A stretch of DNA of 64,000 nt from Meconema thalassinum (Eukaryota; Arthropoda; Insecta; Orthoptera; Tettigoniidae), in assembly GCA_946902985.2 (NCBI GenBank), contig OX336393.1:361628779-361692778 (forward strand), read 5' to 3'. The translations under genes and the position numbers were made by a program. Below the pieces are notes generated by a model. That model had not been told where the DNA came from and did not search any database. It worked only from the letters and a program-made list of their open reading frames with translations. Below, in pieces: positions 11,061 to 22,620 of this stretch (the first letter of the stretch is position 1; each line of letters opens with the position of its first letter).

Positions 11061-11265
11061 AGGGAAAATATCTCCAATCAGACGACGAACTAAAGGACAC
11101 CATACGGGATTGGCTCCTGTCACAACTACAAGACTTCTAGGAACAGGGAAGCCTGTGGCTAGTGAAGCAAAGGGACACCTGTGCGTAGGCCTGTGGTGAT
11201 TACTTTTGAATAACGAATAAATTGTTCCCACAGTATCGTTTCGTACCTTTTCGTTTGAACGCCCC
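11060..11265 (+). mobile_element. mariner 3' end in inverted orientation
   Basis: The plus strand encodes a C-terminal stretch, LKGKYLQSDDELKDTIRDWL, closely related to the minus-strand fragment next door. It runs into a terminal region (ATAAATTGTTCCCACAGTAT, CGTACCTTTTCGTTTGAACG) shared with 3902-3975. The two pieces point at each other, giving an inverted arrangement. Confidence 0.75.
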
Positions 11266-11274
11266 ATATATTAT

Positions 11275-11835
11275 TAAACATATTCGGTTGCAAGACTGAT
11301 ATCACTGCAAAAATGGTTCTCAGACAACTGTCCTTCATCAATCTATTTAGGAAAATTATATTGTTTTTGTATAACGTTGAGTTTAAGTTCCATAGGGGTA
11401 TATTGTCTCACAATAATTCTCGTTTGAATGTTTTCTGAGCGATGCGATGTTAACAAAGGAAAACAAGAAACCGACAGGAAGTAAATGACCCGCAGCCAGA
11501 AAACAAGCTTCTCAAACTGACGTGATTGTCGAACGTCAGGGAGATCTTGCTTACCGACAAGCGCGCAATCAATGGCTGTCGTCCTGCCCCAGGCACTGTT
11601 TAGTTGGCTGCCAGCTGATTGCTCGCCCACCCTCTCGCACTCTCTCCTTGTCTTTCTCAAATTCTGTCTCGCAAGTTAATGGCAAGTGGACACAATCAAA
11701 GGTCCCGACAATCTAGATTGGAGAATCTCGTTACTTTATCATTGGTAATGTCACGAGAGGCTGTGAGAATATAGCTAAATGCAGCGTTTGAGGTTTATCA
11801 AATAAAATTAATTTACTCGAGGAAGGTTAGTTAGT
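11275..11835. other. No gene recognised
   Basis: Open stretches on both strands (for example minus 11343-11660) show no known domain and mirror each other. They are treated as non-coding. Confidence 0.5.
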
Positions 11836-12260
11836 TATTGTTGTTTTAAGGGGCGGAACTGTGAGGTCATCTGCCCCTCTTAACACAGATTAAGTTATAC
11901 AAATTTGGAATGGAATATAAAATTTAGAGGTGGACACCCCAATTTTGAAAAGACCAAAAGTGTATAAATAAAACAACTTATCATTATAATATAAACAAAA
12001 TTCCAGAAAAACAAAAATTCAGCATTGGAAAAAGAACAAGTCTTCGAGTCAATGTACACTGGAAAATTTAGATTGCTGGTCCTAACCCACTTTCACTTAT
12101 AAAGCGGATGACGAGATCAGCAGTCACCGCGTCGTCGGATAATATAAGTTTGAGTGTGATCTGCAAACCAAAGTTTCTTCGTAAGTCAGCAAGCTCCACA
12201 CACACATGTGTGCCACGGTGAAAACGGCTCCACAGGACAAAGTCCCTAAATTAACTGAGA
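11836..12260 (+). repeat. AAGGGGCGGAA-hairpin interspersed repeat
   Basis: It starts TTGTTGTTTTAAGGGGCGGA with a downstream CTGCCCCT, forming the short stem also seen at 14467-14512 and, with variation, at 1483 and 21880. The sequence continues as non-coding DNA with ACCGCGTCGTCGGAT and GTGCCACGGTGAAAACGG. No gene. Confidence 0.5.
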
Positions 12261-12536
12261 ATAACAAATATTTTAGCAGTCAAACAAGAACCAGTCTGTT
12301 GAATGTCACTGAAGGGTAACAGAGTGGAACCTATCAAGCACAGTGAGCTAGTCAAAAGTTAAAGAACCAAGTAATTAAAAACAATAGCGTAGCCTACTTC
12401 AGACAAAAGACGAGCTGTCACGGCAAATTAAGAGAAACCAAGATCTTTTGCTCCTGAACGACCTCGATCAGCAGGCAATAAACTAGACGTGAAATCTTCA
12501 TTGTTCGTTATTATCAATGTCTATTTTGAATTCTGG

Positions 12537-14341
12537 TCTGTATGGAAGGAAATAAGGAAGGTCGGGAGAGAGGAAGGTAGGAAGGAAGGATGGACGGGAG
12601 AGAGTGAGGAAGGAAGGAAGGAAGGAAGGAAGGAAGGACGGGAGAGAGGGAGGAAGGAAGGAAGGAAGGAAGGAAGGAAGGAAGGAAGGACGGGAGAGAG
12701 GGAGGAAGTAAGGAAGGAAGGAAGGAAGGACGGGAGAGAGGGGGGAAGGAAGGAAGGAAGGACGGGAGAGAGGGGGGGAAGGAAGGAAGGAAGGAAGGAA
12801 AGAAGGAAGGACGGGAGAGAGGAAGGAAGGAAGGACGGGAGAGAGGGAGGAAGGAAGGACAGGAGAGAGGGAGGAAGGAAGGACAGGAGAGAGGGAGGAA
12901 GGAAGGAAGGAAGGACGGGAGAGAGGGAGGAAGGAAGGAAGGAAGGACGGGAGAGAGGAAGGAAGGAAGGAAGGAAGGAAGGACGGGAGAGAGGGAGGAA
13001 GGAAGGACGAGAGAGAGAGGAAGGAAGGAAGGAAGGAAAGAAGGATGGACGGGAGAGAGAGAGGAAGGAAGGAAGGAAGGATGGGAGAGAGGAAGGAAGG
13101 AAGGAAAGAAGGAAGGACGGGAGAGAGAGAGGAAGGAAGGAAGGACGGGAGAGAGGGAGGAAGGAAGGAAGGACGGGAGAGTGGGAGGGAGGAAGGGAGG
13201 AAAGAAGGAAGGACGGGAGAGAGGGAGGAAGGAAGGAAGGAAGGACGGGAGACAGGGAGGAAGGAAGGAAGGACGGGAGAGAGAGAGGAAGGAAGGAAGG
13301 ACGGGAGAGAGGGAGGAAGGAAGGAAGGAAGGGAGAGAGGGAGGAAGGTAGGAAAGAAGGATGGACAGGAGAGAGGGAGGAAGGAAGGAAGGAAGGACGG
13401 GAGAGAGGTAGGAAGGAAAGAAGGAAGGACGGGAGAGAGAGAGAGGAAGGAAGGAAGGACGGGAGAGAGGGAGGGAGGAAGGAAAGAAGGATGGACGGGA
13501 GAGAGGGAGGAAGGAAGGAAGGAAGGAAGGACGGGAGAGAGGAAGGAAGGAAGGAAGGACGGGTGGGAGGGAGGAAGGATGGACGGAAGGATGGGAGGGA
13601 GGGAGGGAGGAAGGAAGGAAGGAAGGAAGGAAGGACGGGAGAGAGGGAGGAAGGAAGGAAGGAAGGACGGGAGAGAGGGAGGAAGGAAGGAAGGAAGGAA
13701 GGACGGGAGAGAGGGAGGAAGGAAGGAAGGAAGGAAGGACGGGAGAGAGGAAGGAAGGAAGGAAGGAAGGAAAGAAGGAAGGAAGGAAAGAAGGATGGAC
13801 GGGAGAGAGAGAAAGGAAGGAAGGAAGGACGGGAGAGAGGAAGGAAGGAAGGAAAGAAGGAAGGACGGGAGAGAGAGAGGAAGGAAGGAAGGAAGGACGG
13901 GAGAGAGGGAGGAAGGAAAGAAATAAGGATGGACGGGAGAGAGGGAGGAAGGAAGGAAGGAAGGACGGGAGAGAGGAAGGAAGGAAAGAAGGAAGGACGG
14001 GAGAGAGAGAGGAAGGAAGGAAGGACGGGAGAGAGAGAGGAAGGAAGGAAGGACGGGAGAGAGGGAGGAAGGAAGGAAAGAAGGAAGGACGGGAGAGAGG
14101 GAGGAAGGAAGGAAGGAAGAAAGAAGAAAAGAAAGAAAGAAAGAAAGAAAGAAGGAATGAAAGGAAGAACAGAAGAAAGAAAATGAGGAAGGGAGAAAGA
14201 AATAACAGAAGGATGGATGAAACGAAGAACGGAAAGAAAGAAAGAAAGAAAGAAAGAAAGAAAAGAATGGAAGGAAAAGGGGTTGCAAGGTAGAAAGGAA
14301 GGAAGAAAAAAGGTAGAAAGGTAGAGAGGAAGGATGGAAAC

Positions 14342-14373
<32 letters not shown>

Positions 14374-14430
14374 ATGAAAGAAGAAAGAGAAGAAGGAAAG
14401 AAGAAATGAAGGGACGAAGTAAGTAAAGAA
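12537..14430. repeat. 1.9-kb polypurine satellite (GGAAGGAAGGACGGGAGAGA)
   Basis: About 1.9 kb with almost only A and G on the plus strand. A higher-order unit of GGAA runs followed by GGACGGGAGAGAGGGA repeats every 25-45 bp, several dozen times. The right 300 bp shifts to GAAA/AGAA repeats. Long ORFs on both strands read as KEGRKEGRTGERE or LPSFLPSFLSP and are translation of simple sequence, not genes. Confidence 0.97.
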
Positions 14431-14435
14431 GTAAG

Positions 14436-14600
14436 TAAGTAAATAAGTTAGCTAGCTAGTTAGTTCTTTATTGTTGTTTTAAGGGGCGGAAATGCGAGGT
14501 CATCTGCCCCTAAAGGAACGAAGTAGGTAAGTGTCTAAGTATGCAAGTAAGTTAGTAATTAAGTAAGCAAGTAAGTAAGGAAGGAAATAAATATAATGGA
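14436..14600. repeat. (AAGT)n tract with inserted AAGGGGCGGAA hairpin
   Basis: AAGT/TAAG repeats are interrupted at 14467-14512 by TTGTTGTTTTAAGGGGCGGA...CATCTGCCCCT, the same short module as at 11836. Confidence 0.7.
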
Positions 14601-15181
14601 CTAGGATTAAACTGTATTGTACGATAAGTTTGAAGATGAGATTGAATATTATAAAATAACTAGCAGTAGTGCCCGGCTTCGCCCGGTGGAATGATTATAT
14701 TGTATCAAAATCTCTTTAGAAATATAATGGACATAAAATCTAGGTCATTTGCCCCCCACCCCCAAAGACAATGAGGGCGTAATATCTAGGTCATTTGCCC
14801 TTTTGATAAGTAAGATAATGAAAACTACTGTTGAATTGACACGTCAAACTTACAAACTACGGTAATAGAAATACATATTTCAAAATTCACAGGCGAGGAA
14901 GACGTATTGTGTGTGGTGATTAATGGTGTAATGGGCGTTACATCTAGGTCATTTGCCCTTATGATGAGGATGATGAGGGAAACTACTACCTGTATTGAAT
15001 TGACACTTCAACTTATAATGTACACAATGTACTGTAATAAAAATAAATATTTTAAAAATCACAGTCGAGAAAGACTTTATGCGGCGGTGATTAGTGGTAT
15101 GATGCGCGTAACATCTAGGTCATTTGCACTTATGATGATGATGATAATAATAAGGTAATGAAAAAATGACCATGGTGTAAT

Positions 15182-15496
15182 TTACAACTGATATAGGTAA
15201 TTCAGATGTCTAGCTTCGATGTCTTCCAAAGTCTCAAACTTATTTTCTGGCTTAGGCCTGTACTCCATGCGTCTAGTGAAAGAGCATATGGCGTACTGCT
15301 CGGCAAAGAAAATGGGTCCAAGCTGCACGAACCTGAGATGATCGTAGATGATGACGAAATATGATGACACACGTTCGGGGTTCCCCGTCGTATTTAGATT
15401 GGCCGTGGAATCACTCACTCTTTCGCAACACCACAGTGGCTTGAGCAACGGCCCTGTGCTGGCATCAGTATAGACAGCTCTGGAAAGTCCTCTCAT
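15182..15496 (-). CDS. Unidentified 104-codon ORF
   Basis: Open minus-strand frame with mixed, non-repetitive composition and no domain that I recognise. It includes FVIIYDHLRFVQLGPIFFAEQ-like text and ends TLEDIEARHLNYLYQL. It might be an exon or a fragment captured by the surrounding element. Low confidence that it is real. Confidence 0.2.
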   Translation of the reverse strand: MRGLSRAVYTDASTGPLLKPLWCCERVSDSTANLNTTGNPERVSSYFVIIYDHLRFVQLGPIFFAEQYAICSFTRRMEYRPKPENKFETLEDIEARHLNYLYQL

Positions 15497-15519
15497 GTCA
15501 CCCCGCGATGAATCAGCAA

Positions 15520-15960
15520 GCTATTCTCACAACTACCCCCCCCCCCCCAGAGTCTCACAACTTGTGGGACGTGGGTTGGCGACCACCGGTCCCCAGCTGA
15601 GTCTGACATCGCTTCTACTTCCTGGTGCCAGGCTCCTTTAAGTTCTCTTTCCTGTCGGCCTCCCTTTGTCAACTCTTGTTCTCTTCCGACCCCGACTGTA
15701 TTAGGGTTTCCGAGGGCTAGGGAGTTTTTCAATTTCCCGCTTAATTGGCCGTTGTCTCATCTTTCCTGATGCCCTCATTCTTCGAGGGGTCTGCCTTCTA
15801 TTCCGTTTCATTATATCTCCTGTCTTCTGCTCAAGGCCCTCAAAGAGGCAGGGTGTGTGTAGCCCCACCATTTCTGGTACACCCTCAAGGGCTCATGGCG
15901 GGTGAGTTAGGAAGCTGGCAACCCCGAGGGATTCCTGAGCTAAATGCGGGGAATGGAGAG
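15520..15960 (-). repeat. Interspersed repeat (CCGTCGGGGTCGG family), inverted copy
   Basis: The reverse complement matches 22190-22610 and 43960-44380. Shared blocks include GGGACGTGGGTTGGCGACCA (plus strand here), ATTAGGGTTTCCGAGG and CCCTCAAGGGCTCATGGCGG. A run of C (15537-15549) lies at its left side. Non-coding. Confidence 0.75.
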
Positions 15961-18470
15961 GTATGTCAGAAATTTCAAGTGGACAGTGATACTGGTTGGG
16001 TTCCAAAGATTAAGTATACAAATTTTGATCCAGATTGGTGAAAAGATGTAGATTTGAGACAAAGGGTCTAAATACAGGGAATGGAGTACTCTGTCCGAAA
16101 GTTCAAGCAGACAGTGTTACTCGCCGGGTTCCAAAGGGTACGTAACTTACATAAAAATTGGTTGAGATGGGTGAAACTATGTAGATTTTTGCCAAAGAGC
16201 CTAAATGCGGTAAATGGAATGGTCTATCCGAAATTTCATGTAGAAAGTGTTACACGTCGGGTTCCAAAGGGTGAGTATGTAAAATTTGGCTCAGATCGGT
16301 GAAACAGGGTAGATTTTGCCAAGGGGCCTAAATGCAGGAAATGGAGTTGTCTGTCCAAAGTTTTAAGTGAGCAGTGTTACTCGTCGGGTTCCAAAGGGTA
16401 AGTATACAAATTTAGGTTCAGATCGGTGTAACGATATAGATATGAGCAAAAGGGCCTAAATGCAGGGAATGGAGTGGTCTGTCCGAAATTCCAAGTGGAC
16501 AGTGTTACTCATCGGGTTCCAAAGGGTAAGTATACACGTTTTGTTTTCGATCGGTGAACGATGTAGATTTGTGCCAAAGGGCCTAAATGCGGGGAATGGA
16601 GTGGTCTGTCCGAAATTTCGAGTGGACAGTGTTACTCGTCGAGTTGCAAAGGGTAATTATTTGAGATCGGTGAAACGGTGTAGTTTTGTGCCAAAGGGCC
16701 AAAAAGCCGGGAATAGTGTGGTCTGTCCGAAATTTAAAGTGAACAGTGTTACTTGTCGGGTTCCGAAGGGTAAGTATGTAAAATTTGGGTCAGATCGGTG
16801 AAACGGTGTAGATTTGTGCCAAAAGGCCTAAATGCAGGGGTTGGAGTGGCCTCTCCGCAATTTCAAGCAGACTGTGTTAGTCGCAGTGTTCCAAAGGGTG
16901 AATATACAAATTTTGGTTGAGATCGGTGAAACGGTGTGGATTTGGGCCAAAGGGCCTAAATGCAGGGAATGGAGTGGTCTGTCCGCAATTTCAAGCAGAC
17001 AGTGTTACACGCAGGGTTCCAAAGGGTAAGTATACAGATTTTGGTTCCGATCGGTGAAACCGTGTAGAATTGTGCCAAAGGGCTTAAATGCAGGGAATGG
17101 AGTGGTTTGTCCGCAATTTCAAGCAGACAGTATTACTCGCAGGGTACCAAAGGATAAGTAACCGAATGTTGGTTCCGATCGGTGAAACGGTGTAGATTTG
17201 TGCCAAAGGACCTAAATGCAGGGAATGGGGTGGTCTGTCCGAAATTTTAAGTGGACAGTGTTACTCGCAGGGTTCCAAAGGGTAAGTATACAAATTTTGG
17301 TTCAGATCGGTGAAACGGTGTAGATTTGTTCCAAAGGGCCTAAATGCAGGGAATGGAGTGGTCTGTCCGCAATTTGAAGCAGACAGTGTTACTCGCAGGG
17401 TTCCAAAGGGTAAGTATACAAATTTTGGTTCAGATCGATGAAGCGGTGTAGATTTGTGCCAAAGGGCCTAAATGCAGGGGATGGAGTAGCCTCTCCGCAA
17501 TTTAAAGCAGACAGTGTTAGTCGCAGTGTACCAAAGGGTAAATATACAGTGAAACGGTGTAGATTTGGGCCAAAGGGCCTAAATGCAGGGAATGGAGTGG
17601 TCTGTCCGCAATTTCAAGCAGACAGTGTTACTCGCAGGGTTCCAAAGGGGAAGTATACACATTTTGGTTCTGATGGGTGAAACGGTGTAGATTTGTTCCA
17701 AAGGGCCTAAATGCAGGGAATGGGGTGGTCTGTCCGCAATTTCAAGCAGACAGTGTTTCTCGCAGGGTACCAAAGGGTAAGAATACGAATTTTGGTTCTG
17801 ATCGGTGAAACGGTGTAGATTTGGACCAAAGGGCCTGAATGCAGGAAATGGGGTGGTCTGTCCGAAATTTTAAGTGGACAGTGTTACTCGCAGGGTTCCA
17901 AAGGGTAAGTACACAAATTTTGGTTCAGATCGATGAAACGGTGTAGATTTGTGCCAAAGGGCCTAAATGCAGGGGATGGAGTAGCCTCTCCACAAATTAA
18001 AGCCGACAGTGTTAGTCGCAGTGTTCCTAAGGGTAAATATACAAATTTTTGTTGAGATCGGTTAAACGGTTTCGATTTGGGACAAAGGGCCAAAATGCAG
18101 GGAATGGAATGGTCTGTCCGCAATTTCAAGGAGACAGTGTTACTCGCAGGGTTGCAAAGGGTAAATATACAAATTTTGGTTCAAATCGGTGAAACGGTGT
18201 AGATTTGGACCAAAGGACCTAAATGCAGGGAATGGGGTGGTCTGTCCGCAATTTCAAGCAGACAGTGTTACTCGCAGTGTTCCAAAGGGTAGGTATACAA
18301 ATTTTGGTGCAGATCGGTGAAACGGTGTAGATGTGTGCAAAAGGGCCTAAATGCAGGGAATGGGGTGGTCTGTCCGAAATTTAAAGTTGACAGGGTTACC
18401 CGCATGGTTCCAAAGGGTAAGTATACAAATTTTGGTTCAGATCGGTGAAACGGTGTAGATTTGTATACAT
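15945..18470. repeat. 125-130 bp satellite array (about 19-20 units)
   Basis: Each unit contains GATCGGTGAAACGGTGTAGA, CCAAAGGGCCTAAATGCAGG, GTGGTCTGTCCGCAATTTCA and GGTTCCAAAGGGTAAGTATA. Successive GGTGAAA positions are 133, 128 and 127 bp apart at the left end. Some units are deleted (about 16660, 17545). The short ORFs here are unit translations. One stray inverted unit is at about 43720-43830. Confidence 0.95.
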
Positions 18471-18471
18471 A

Positions 18472-18474
<3 letters not shown>

Positions 18475-18517
<43 letters not shown>

Positions 18518-18556
18518 TTTGTGCTTTATATATATAGATAGATAGATAGATGAGAC
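18475..18556. repeat. (GACA)n and (GATA)n microsatellites
   Basis: About 10 ACAG units followed by CTTTATATATATAGATAGATAG. They form the right border of the satellite-bearing element. Confidence 0.9.
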
Positions 18557-18559
18557 CCC

Positions 18560-19130
18560 AATTCCTTAAAAGAGAAAGATGAAGAATAAGCAGATATGAG
18601 ATCTAATTTCCTGATCCCACACACAACCTTCATGCAATGAGTATGCAGCTATTAGAAAGTAATGCGGAGTATTTTAAGGAAATTATTTTCCCTACGTAAT
18701 TCCCAACGGGGCGGAGGGCTCACAATTAAGAACCAGAGCCAAACAAAGTAGCGAAGCGAGTGATGGATCGTCCGACGCTCAGAGATGCAGATGTATACAT
18801 CCTAATGGAGGATGTACGTCTTGTATTGTGACGCCCATCCCTCACGTCAGCCTCCTTGAGAAGCTGATGAAATTGAGTAATGGACCGCTTGGGCTGTGGT
18901 CTTCCTTCCCGCAAATTCAGTTATATAAGCACCAGTGAACATCATAAAATGTGATTTTCTTTCTTCTATTTCCTTCGCGTCGTTCACTGACGATCCCCGC
19001 GATCTAGGGCTCATAAATAGAACATGATCGACGTAACATTGTCACCAAAACAAAATATACAGAGTCAATCAACACACGAACTTGGCCTTATGCATATGGA
19101 GAAATAATTTTAAAATCTTCCTAGAGCTGG
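18560..19130. other. No gene recognised
   Basis: Unique-looking AT-rich DNA. The short minus ORF at 18726-18914 shows no known domain. Confidence 0.5.
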
Positions 19131-19132
19131 TT

Positions 19133-19530
19133 TAGGATGACCACCTTGTGGTGAAGCGGCTAGCGTTCTTACAGTTAGCTGTAGTCCCGGAGATCCGGGT
19201 TGGATTCCTGGCTCTGTCAAGAAATTTCAATTATGGGGTGAGGGCTGGGATGGGGTACACTCAGCCTCGTGAGACGAAACAGAGAAGAGATGGGTTCGAT
19301 TTCCACCTTAGTCATCCTGGAAGTGGTTTTCCGTGGTTTTGCCACTTCCAGTACAGGAAAATGCAGGAATGGTTCCTAATTTAAGGCAACAACCACCTCC
19401 TTCCCATTCCTATCCCCAATTTACAAATACACCACTAGTTCAATCATCATAATAGCACAGGTTATCACAAATTCCACACACACACACAAATACACGGGAC
19501 TATATGACTGGCACGTCGCAGCACCTAAAA
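19133..19530 (+). mobile_element. Long tRNA-derived SINE (about 390 bp)
   Basis: A box A-like TGGTGAAGCGGCTAGC and a box B-like GGTTGGATTCC are followed by CTCTGTCAAGAAATTT, GGGTACACTCAGCCTCGTGA, and CCTGGAAGTGGTTTTCCGTG. A CA-rich tail ends GCACCTAAAATAAG. The same family is on the minus strand at 22690-22840, 26806-27190 and 28040-28335, and within both inverted repeats of the 46-55 kb element. Confidence 0.85.
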
Positions 19531-19559
19531 TAAGAAAAATCAGCCAGCAGTTTTAGGCT

Positions 19560-19960
19560 ATCTAAAGGACAACAAGTAGTTCCGTGAAGAAATATACAGC
19601 CTATTTTCATATATCCTACTTATGTTAATTGCTCTTAAACATACAAAATTTCAGTGTGATTGCTGTAATAGATTCGTAGATATTGGAAACCATCTAAATA
19701 TTTCGTATGGTGGCCATGTTGGATTTTTATATATGTCGGTCTTAGAGTTATATAGGCTACTATAACATGAAGATTATTGTGTACTATTCAAACTTCAATC
19801 GCATGATTAGGACTCAAGAAACAAAAACGAGACTTTAAATTTCGCACAGTTGCCATCTTGTGGTTATGAAAACAATTGAGACAAATTAGATGCCAGTGAA
19901 TTAAAATTAGTATAAGCATTTACCGCACCAAGTTTCACTGCACTCGGATGGTTAAATCGC
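19560..19960 (+). repeat. 5' portion of H2 family (CAGCCTATTTTC)
   Basis: AACAAGTAGTTCCGTGAAGA then CAGCCTATTTTCATATATCC and CGCCATGTTGGATTTT. It is collinear with the full copy at 28737-30285 and truncated after the first part. Confidence 0.8.
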
Positions 19961-20034
19961 ACTTTATAAACAAATATATTTCCTTTGATTTTTCACGAAA
20001 TGCATGATTTTTCTTGTACTATTGTGATGATTTG

Positions 20035-20450
20035 GAAGACTTTGGTACGAACCGCACCTTCTAACTCCCTCTGGTTTAAGAGCTTGAGTTTTGTTATACA
20101 TACACCTTAAAGGTTTTGCCATCCAAAACTCCAACAACAATTGGCAAGTCGTGATTGTTGAAGGCTTGCTGCTCGGCGAACATGTGGGCAGTATTTGTTT
20201 ACACGACACTGTGATTTCGAGTGTAAGTAGGGCTTCCCGCACTATATCTTTAGCGGGGCGCGTGCATGGGCGTGCACTAGAGCCGGTTACTCCGGAAGCA
20301 GGACTAGCCGGAAGTGGTGGCAGATGGGTCCTGGCCTTGCGCCTAAGGAACGCTTTACGTTTAGCCCGGAAGGTAGCATCTGGCATTGGTGTTACAATGT
20401 TCATTGATCCCTTGTGGTTTGTGAAACTAATGGATGAATTAACTTTCAAC
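20035..20450 (-). other. Possible coding remnant, unidentified
   Basis: The minus strand has protein-like stretches in two frames. One is NTAHMFAEQQAFNNHDLPIV followed by VGVLDGKTFKVYV. The other is a basic frame from 20449 (MPDATFRAKRKAFLRRKART). I do not recognise a family. The frame change would make it a pseudogene if it is real. Confidence 0.25.
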
Positions 20451-20459
20451 TTAAATGGG

Positions 20460-21070
20460 CGTATGATTTGTCGTATGTAATGTCATTTTGGAGAGTTACT
20501 GTGCTACAATGAGGGCGTTCCCTAAGAATGGAGGTTTTGCTTGCCCGCGAGACGGGTGGACAGTGATTAGACACTTCCACTTGAGAAGCACTTAGCGATA
20601 ACACAAGAGCAGGACGGGAAGTCCCGAATGCTATCATTGCATTTATTACACACGCAGCTGGTAAGATACCTTAGCTGAGAGAGTTAAGACTTGTGGTGAA
20701 GTACTGTAGGCTGTCACGTATCCCGTGCTAGGGGAGGACGACTTACTTTTTTTTCTTTTATTTTTACAAAGACAGCTACAAACACTGATCACTGAATACA
20801 ATTCAATCCTCAAGGCAAAAAAAATCATAATAGCACAATGAAGACTACACGTTATTTTGGAATTTATATAAAAGGTTGCCAAAATCACTGTTGATGCACT
20901 TCCGCTGTACGGTATTCAAAAGAGGAGTTCGGTAACCAGTAAGGGTATGGTGGATTGCTCCAGCTGCTAGCCATAAGATGGCATTCATTTTCGGCTCACC
21001 AAATACATCTCGTATTCCGAAGTTCAAAATCTCTTCCTCCCTGTTGCTTGTAAAATATGTTGGCCCGTTT
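20460..21070. other. No gene recognised
   Basis: Only short chance ORFs. The right end grades into a mariner/Tc fragment. Confidence 0.4.
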
Positions 21071-21074
21071 ATGC

Positions 21075-21360
21075 TGTGAATAGCATTCATCGTCCAGCGC
21101 CACACGCAACAACTTTGATGACAGAATAATAAGCCAAGGACTATGACCTGCCCGGTCCCCTGATTTGTCTATGTGCAATTTCTACTTGTGGGGAAACCTC
21201 AAACAAAAATTGTTACCGAAACACTCCGCGTACTCTGGAGGCGTTCGAGAACGAATTAGCTGCACTGATACTAAATATCAGTGAGGATGAATCACAGCGT
21301 GTGTACCAAAACGTCCTACGTCGGTGCAATATGTGTTTAGTAAAATTACAGTATTTCCAG
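21075..21360 (+). pseudogene. Tc/mariner transposase C-terminal fragment
   Basis: Several frames carry RHTQQL, then SPDLSMCNFYLWGNLKQKLL and RTLEAFENELAALILNISED, ending VYQNVLRRCNMCL. This matches the block SPDLSxCDFFLWG of Tc/mariner-superfamily transposases, with the final catalytic Asp changed to Asn (CNF). Only about the last 90 residues remain, with frameshifts. Confidence 0.7.
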
Positions 21361-21364
21361 CAAC

Positions 21365-21870
21365 TACTGTCTAATTCATGTAAGTAAATATGCTTATTAA
21401 ATACGTTAAAAGAGGGGATCTTTACTTGTGAGGTGTGCGCACCTACCCTGGGCAGGAGTAAAGAGGTTAGTGGGGAGGTGTGACTGTCCTCTATAATTTT
21501 GAAATATTGCTTTTCAGAATTTACACCAATCTGAACATAAAACATAAAGTTATAAGAGTTTCTTCTTTATACAAATTATTCTGATCACAACAATAGATCG
21601 AATGATATAGGTACATAGTTTGAATAGATACAACAATGGGTTTCTTCAAGTAAGAGTGCTTCGTATTTCTCTTTATTGAAATGCGCAATCTATATGAATG
21701 TAACAATGAATTTTTACACGAAAGTTTTAAAATCACCAAATTTACTCAACAACTGTTTGCCTTTACTACCATAGGCTACTTAAGGTAGGAATTTGTTTCA
21801 TTATTATCTCCACTACCATCAACAGTATAAGTTACAGTGCTGCGTCTTAAGAAAAAATGTCAATGAAGAT
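21365..21870. other. No gene recognised
   Basis: AT-rich, no supportable coding region. Confidence 0.5.
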
Positions 21871-22620
21871 GATTATTATGACAATTGTTGTTTTAAGGGG
21901 CCTATTATCTATGTTATCGCCCCTAATGGTTTGGGTGATAGTGAAAATGAAAGATGATCAAATGAAATTTACACTAAAACTAACTACTCTCTTACAAACT
22001 AGAAGAAGAAATGGTAAAAAAAATACAGGATAAGGCAAATAAAGGCCAGGAAGAAAGGAAATGCCCTCAACCCTCGAAGAATGAGGATTGAGGGACTTGG
22101 AAGGAAGGAGAGCCATGAAAGGCAGATACGAAAGGTAAAGAGAAGTGGGCCTGTCCCAAGGTCAGAGGAAAAAAGGAACAAAATGGACCCAGCTCAGGAA
22201 CCCCCGGGGTCGCCAACTCCCAAACTCACCAGCCGTGAGCCCTTGAGGGTATAGCACTATCCAGAGTGCACCAGAAGTGGTGGGGCTACATATACCCTGA
22301 CTCCTTGAGGGCCTTGTGCAGAAGGCAAGAGATAATATGAAAAGAAAAAGAAGGCTGATCCCTCGAAGAATGAGGCTATCAGAAAAGATGAGACAAGGGC
22401 CAATTAAGGCGGAAAAGTGAAAGACTCCCTAGGCCTCGGATACCCTAATACCGTCGGGGTCGGAAGAGAACAAGAGTTGACCAAGAGGGGTTGACAGGAA
22501 AGAAGACGGAGAGGAGCCCGGCACAAGTAAGTGGAAGCAATACCGGACACAGCAGGGTCCCGTGGTCGCCAACCCACGTCCCACTAGATGTGAGCCCCTG
22601 TGGGTTGTCAAAGAAGTGGA
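21870..22620 (+). repeat. AAGGGGCC-hairpin interspersed repeat, most complete copy
   Basis: It begins ATTGTTGTTTTAAGGGGCCT with a GGGGC...GCCCC stem. It continues through GGACCCAGCTCAGGAACCCC, GCCCTTGAGGGTATAGCAC, CCTAATACCGTCGGGGTCGG and ACCCACGTCCCACTAGATG. It is about 740 bp, non-coding, and the best reference copy in the window. Confidence 0.8.

Larger units (their letters stand above)
14655..18556 (+). mobile_element. Interspersed element with satellite core (CTAGCAGT...GACA...TATATAGATAG)
   Basis: The left end ACTAGCAGTAGTGCCCGGCT and the right end (GACA)n then CTTTATATATATAGATAGATAG are paired boundaries. Related ends occur at 24697 (CTAGCAGAAGTACCCGC), 3303-3345 and 28715-28737. Such ends resemble Helitron-like repeats described from insects (for example lepidopteran Lep1-type), but the class is an inference. 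The interior holds GTAACATCTAGGTCATTTGCC repeats (14735-15135), an unknown ORF, an inverted interspersed repeat, and a 2.5-kb satellite array. Confidence 0.55.

Noticed and set aside
12489..14343. ORFs of 565-609 codons on both strands
   Set aside because: They translate only the polypurine simple repeat (KEGRKEGR / LPSFLPSF). Both strands are open because the repeat lacks stop triplets.
15945..18470. Series of 60-113 codon ORFs (NAGNGVVCPKF)
   Set aside because: Repeated translation of the satellite unit, in varying frames.
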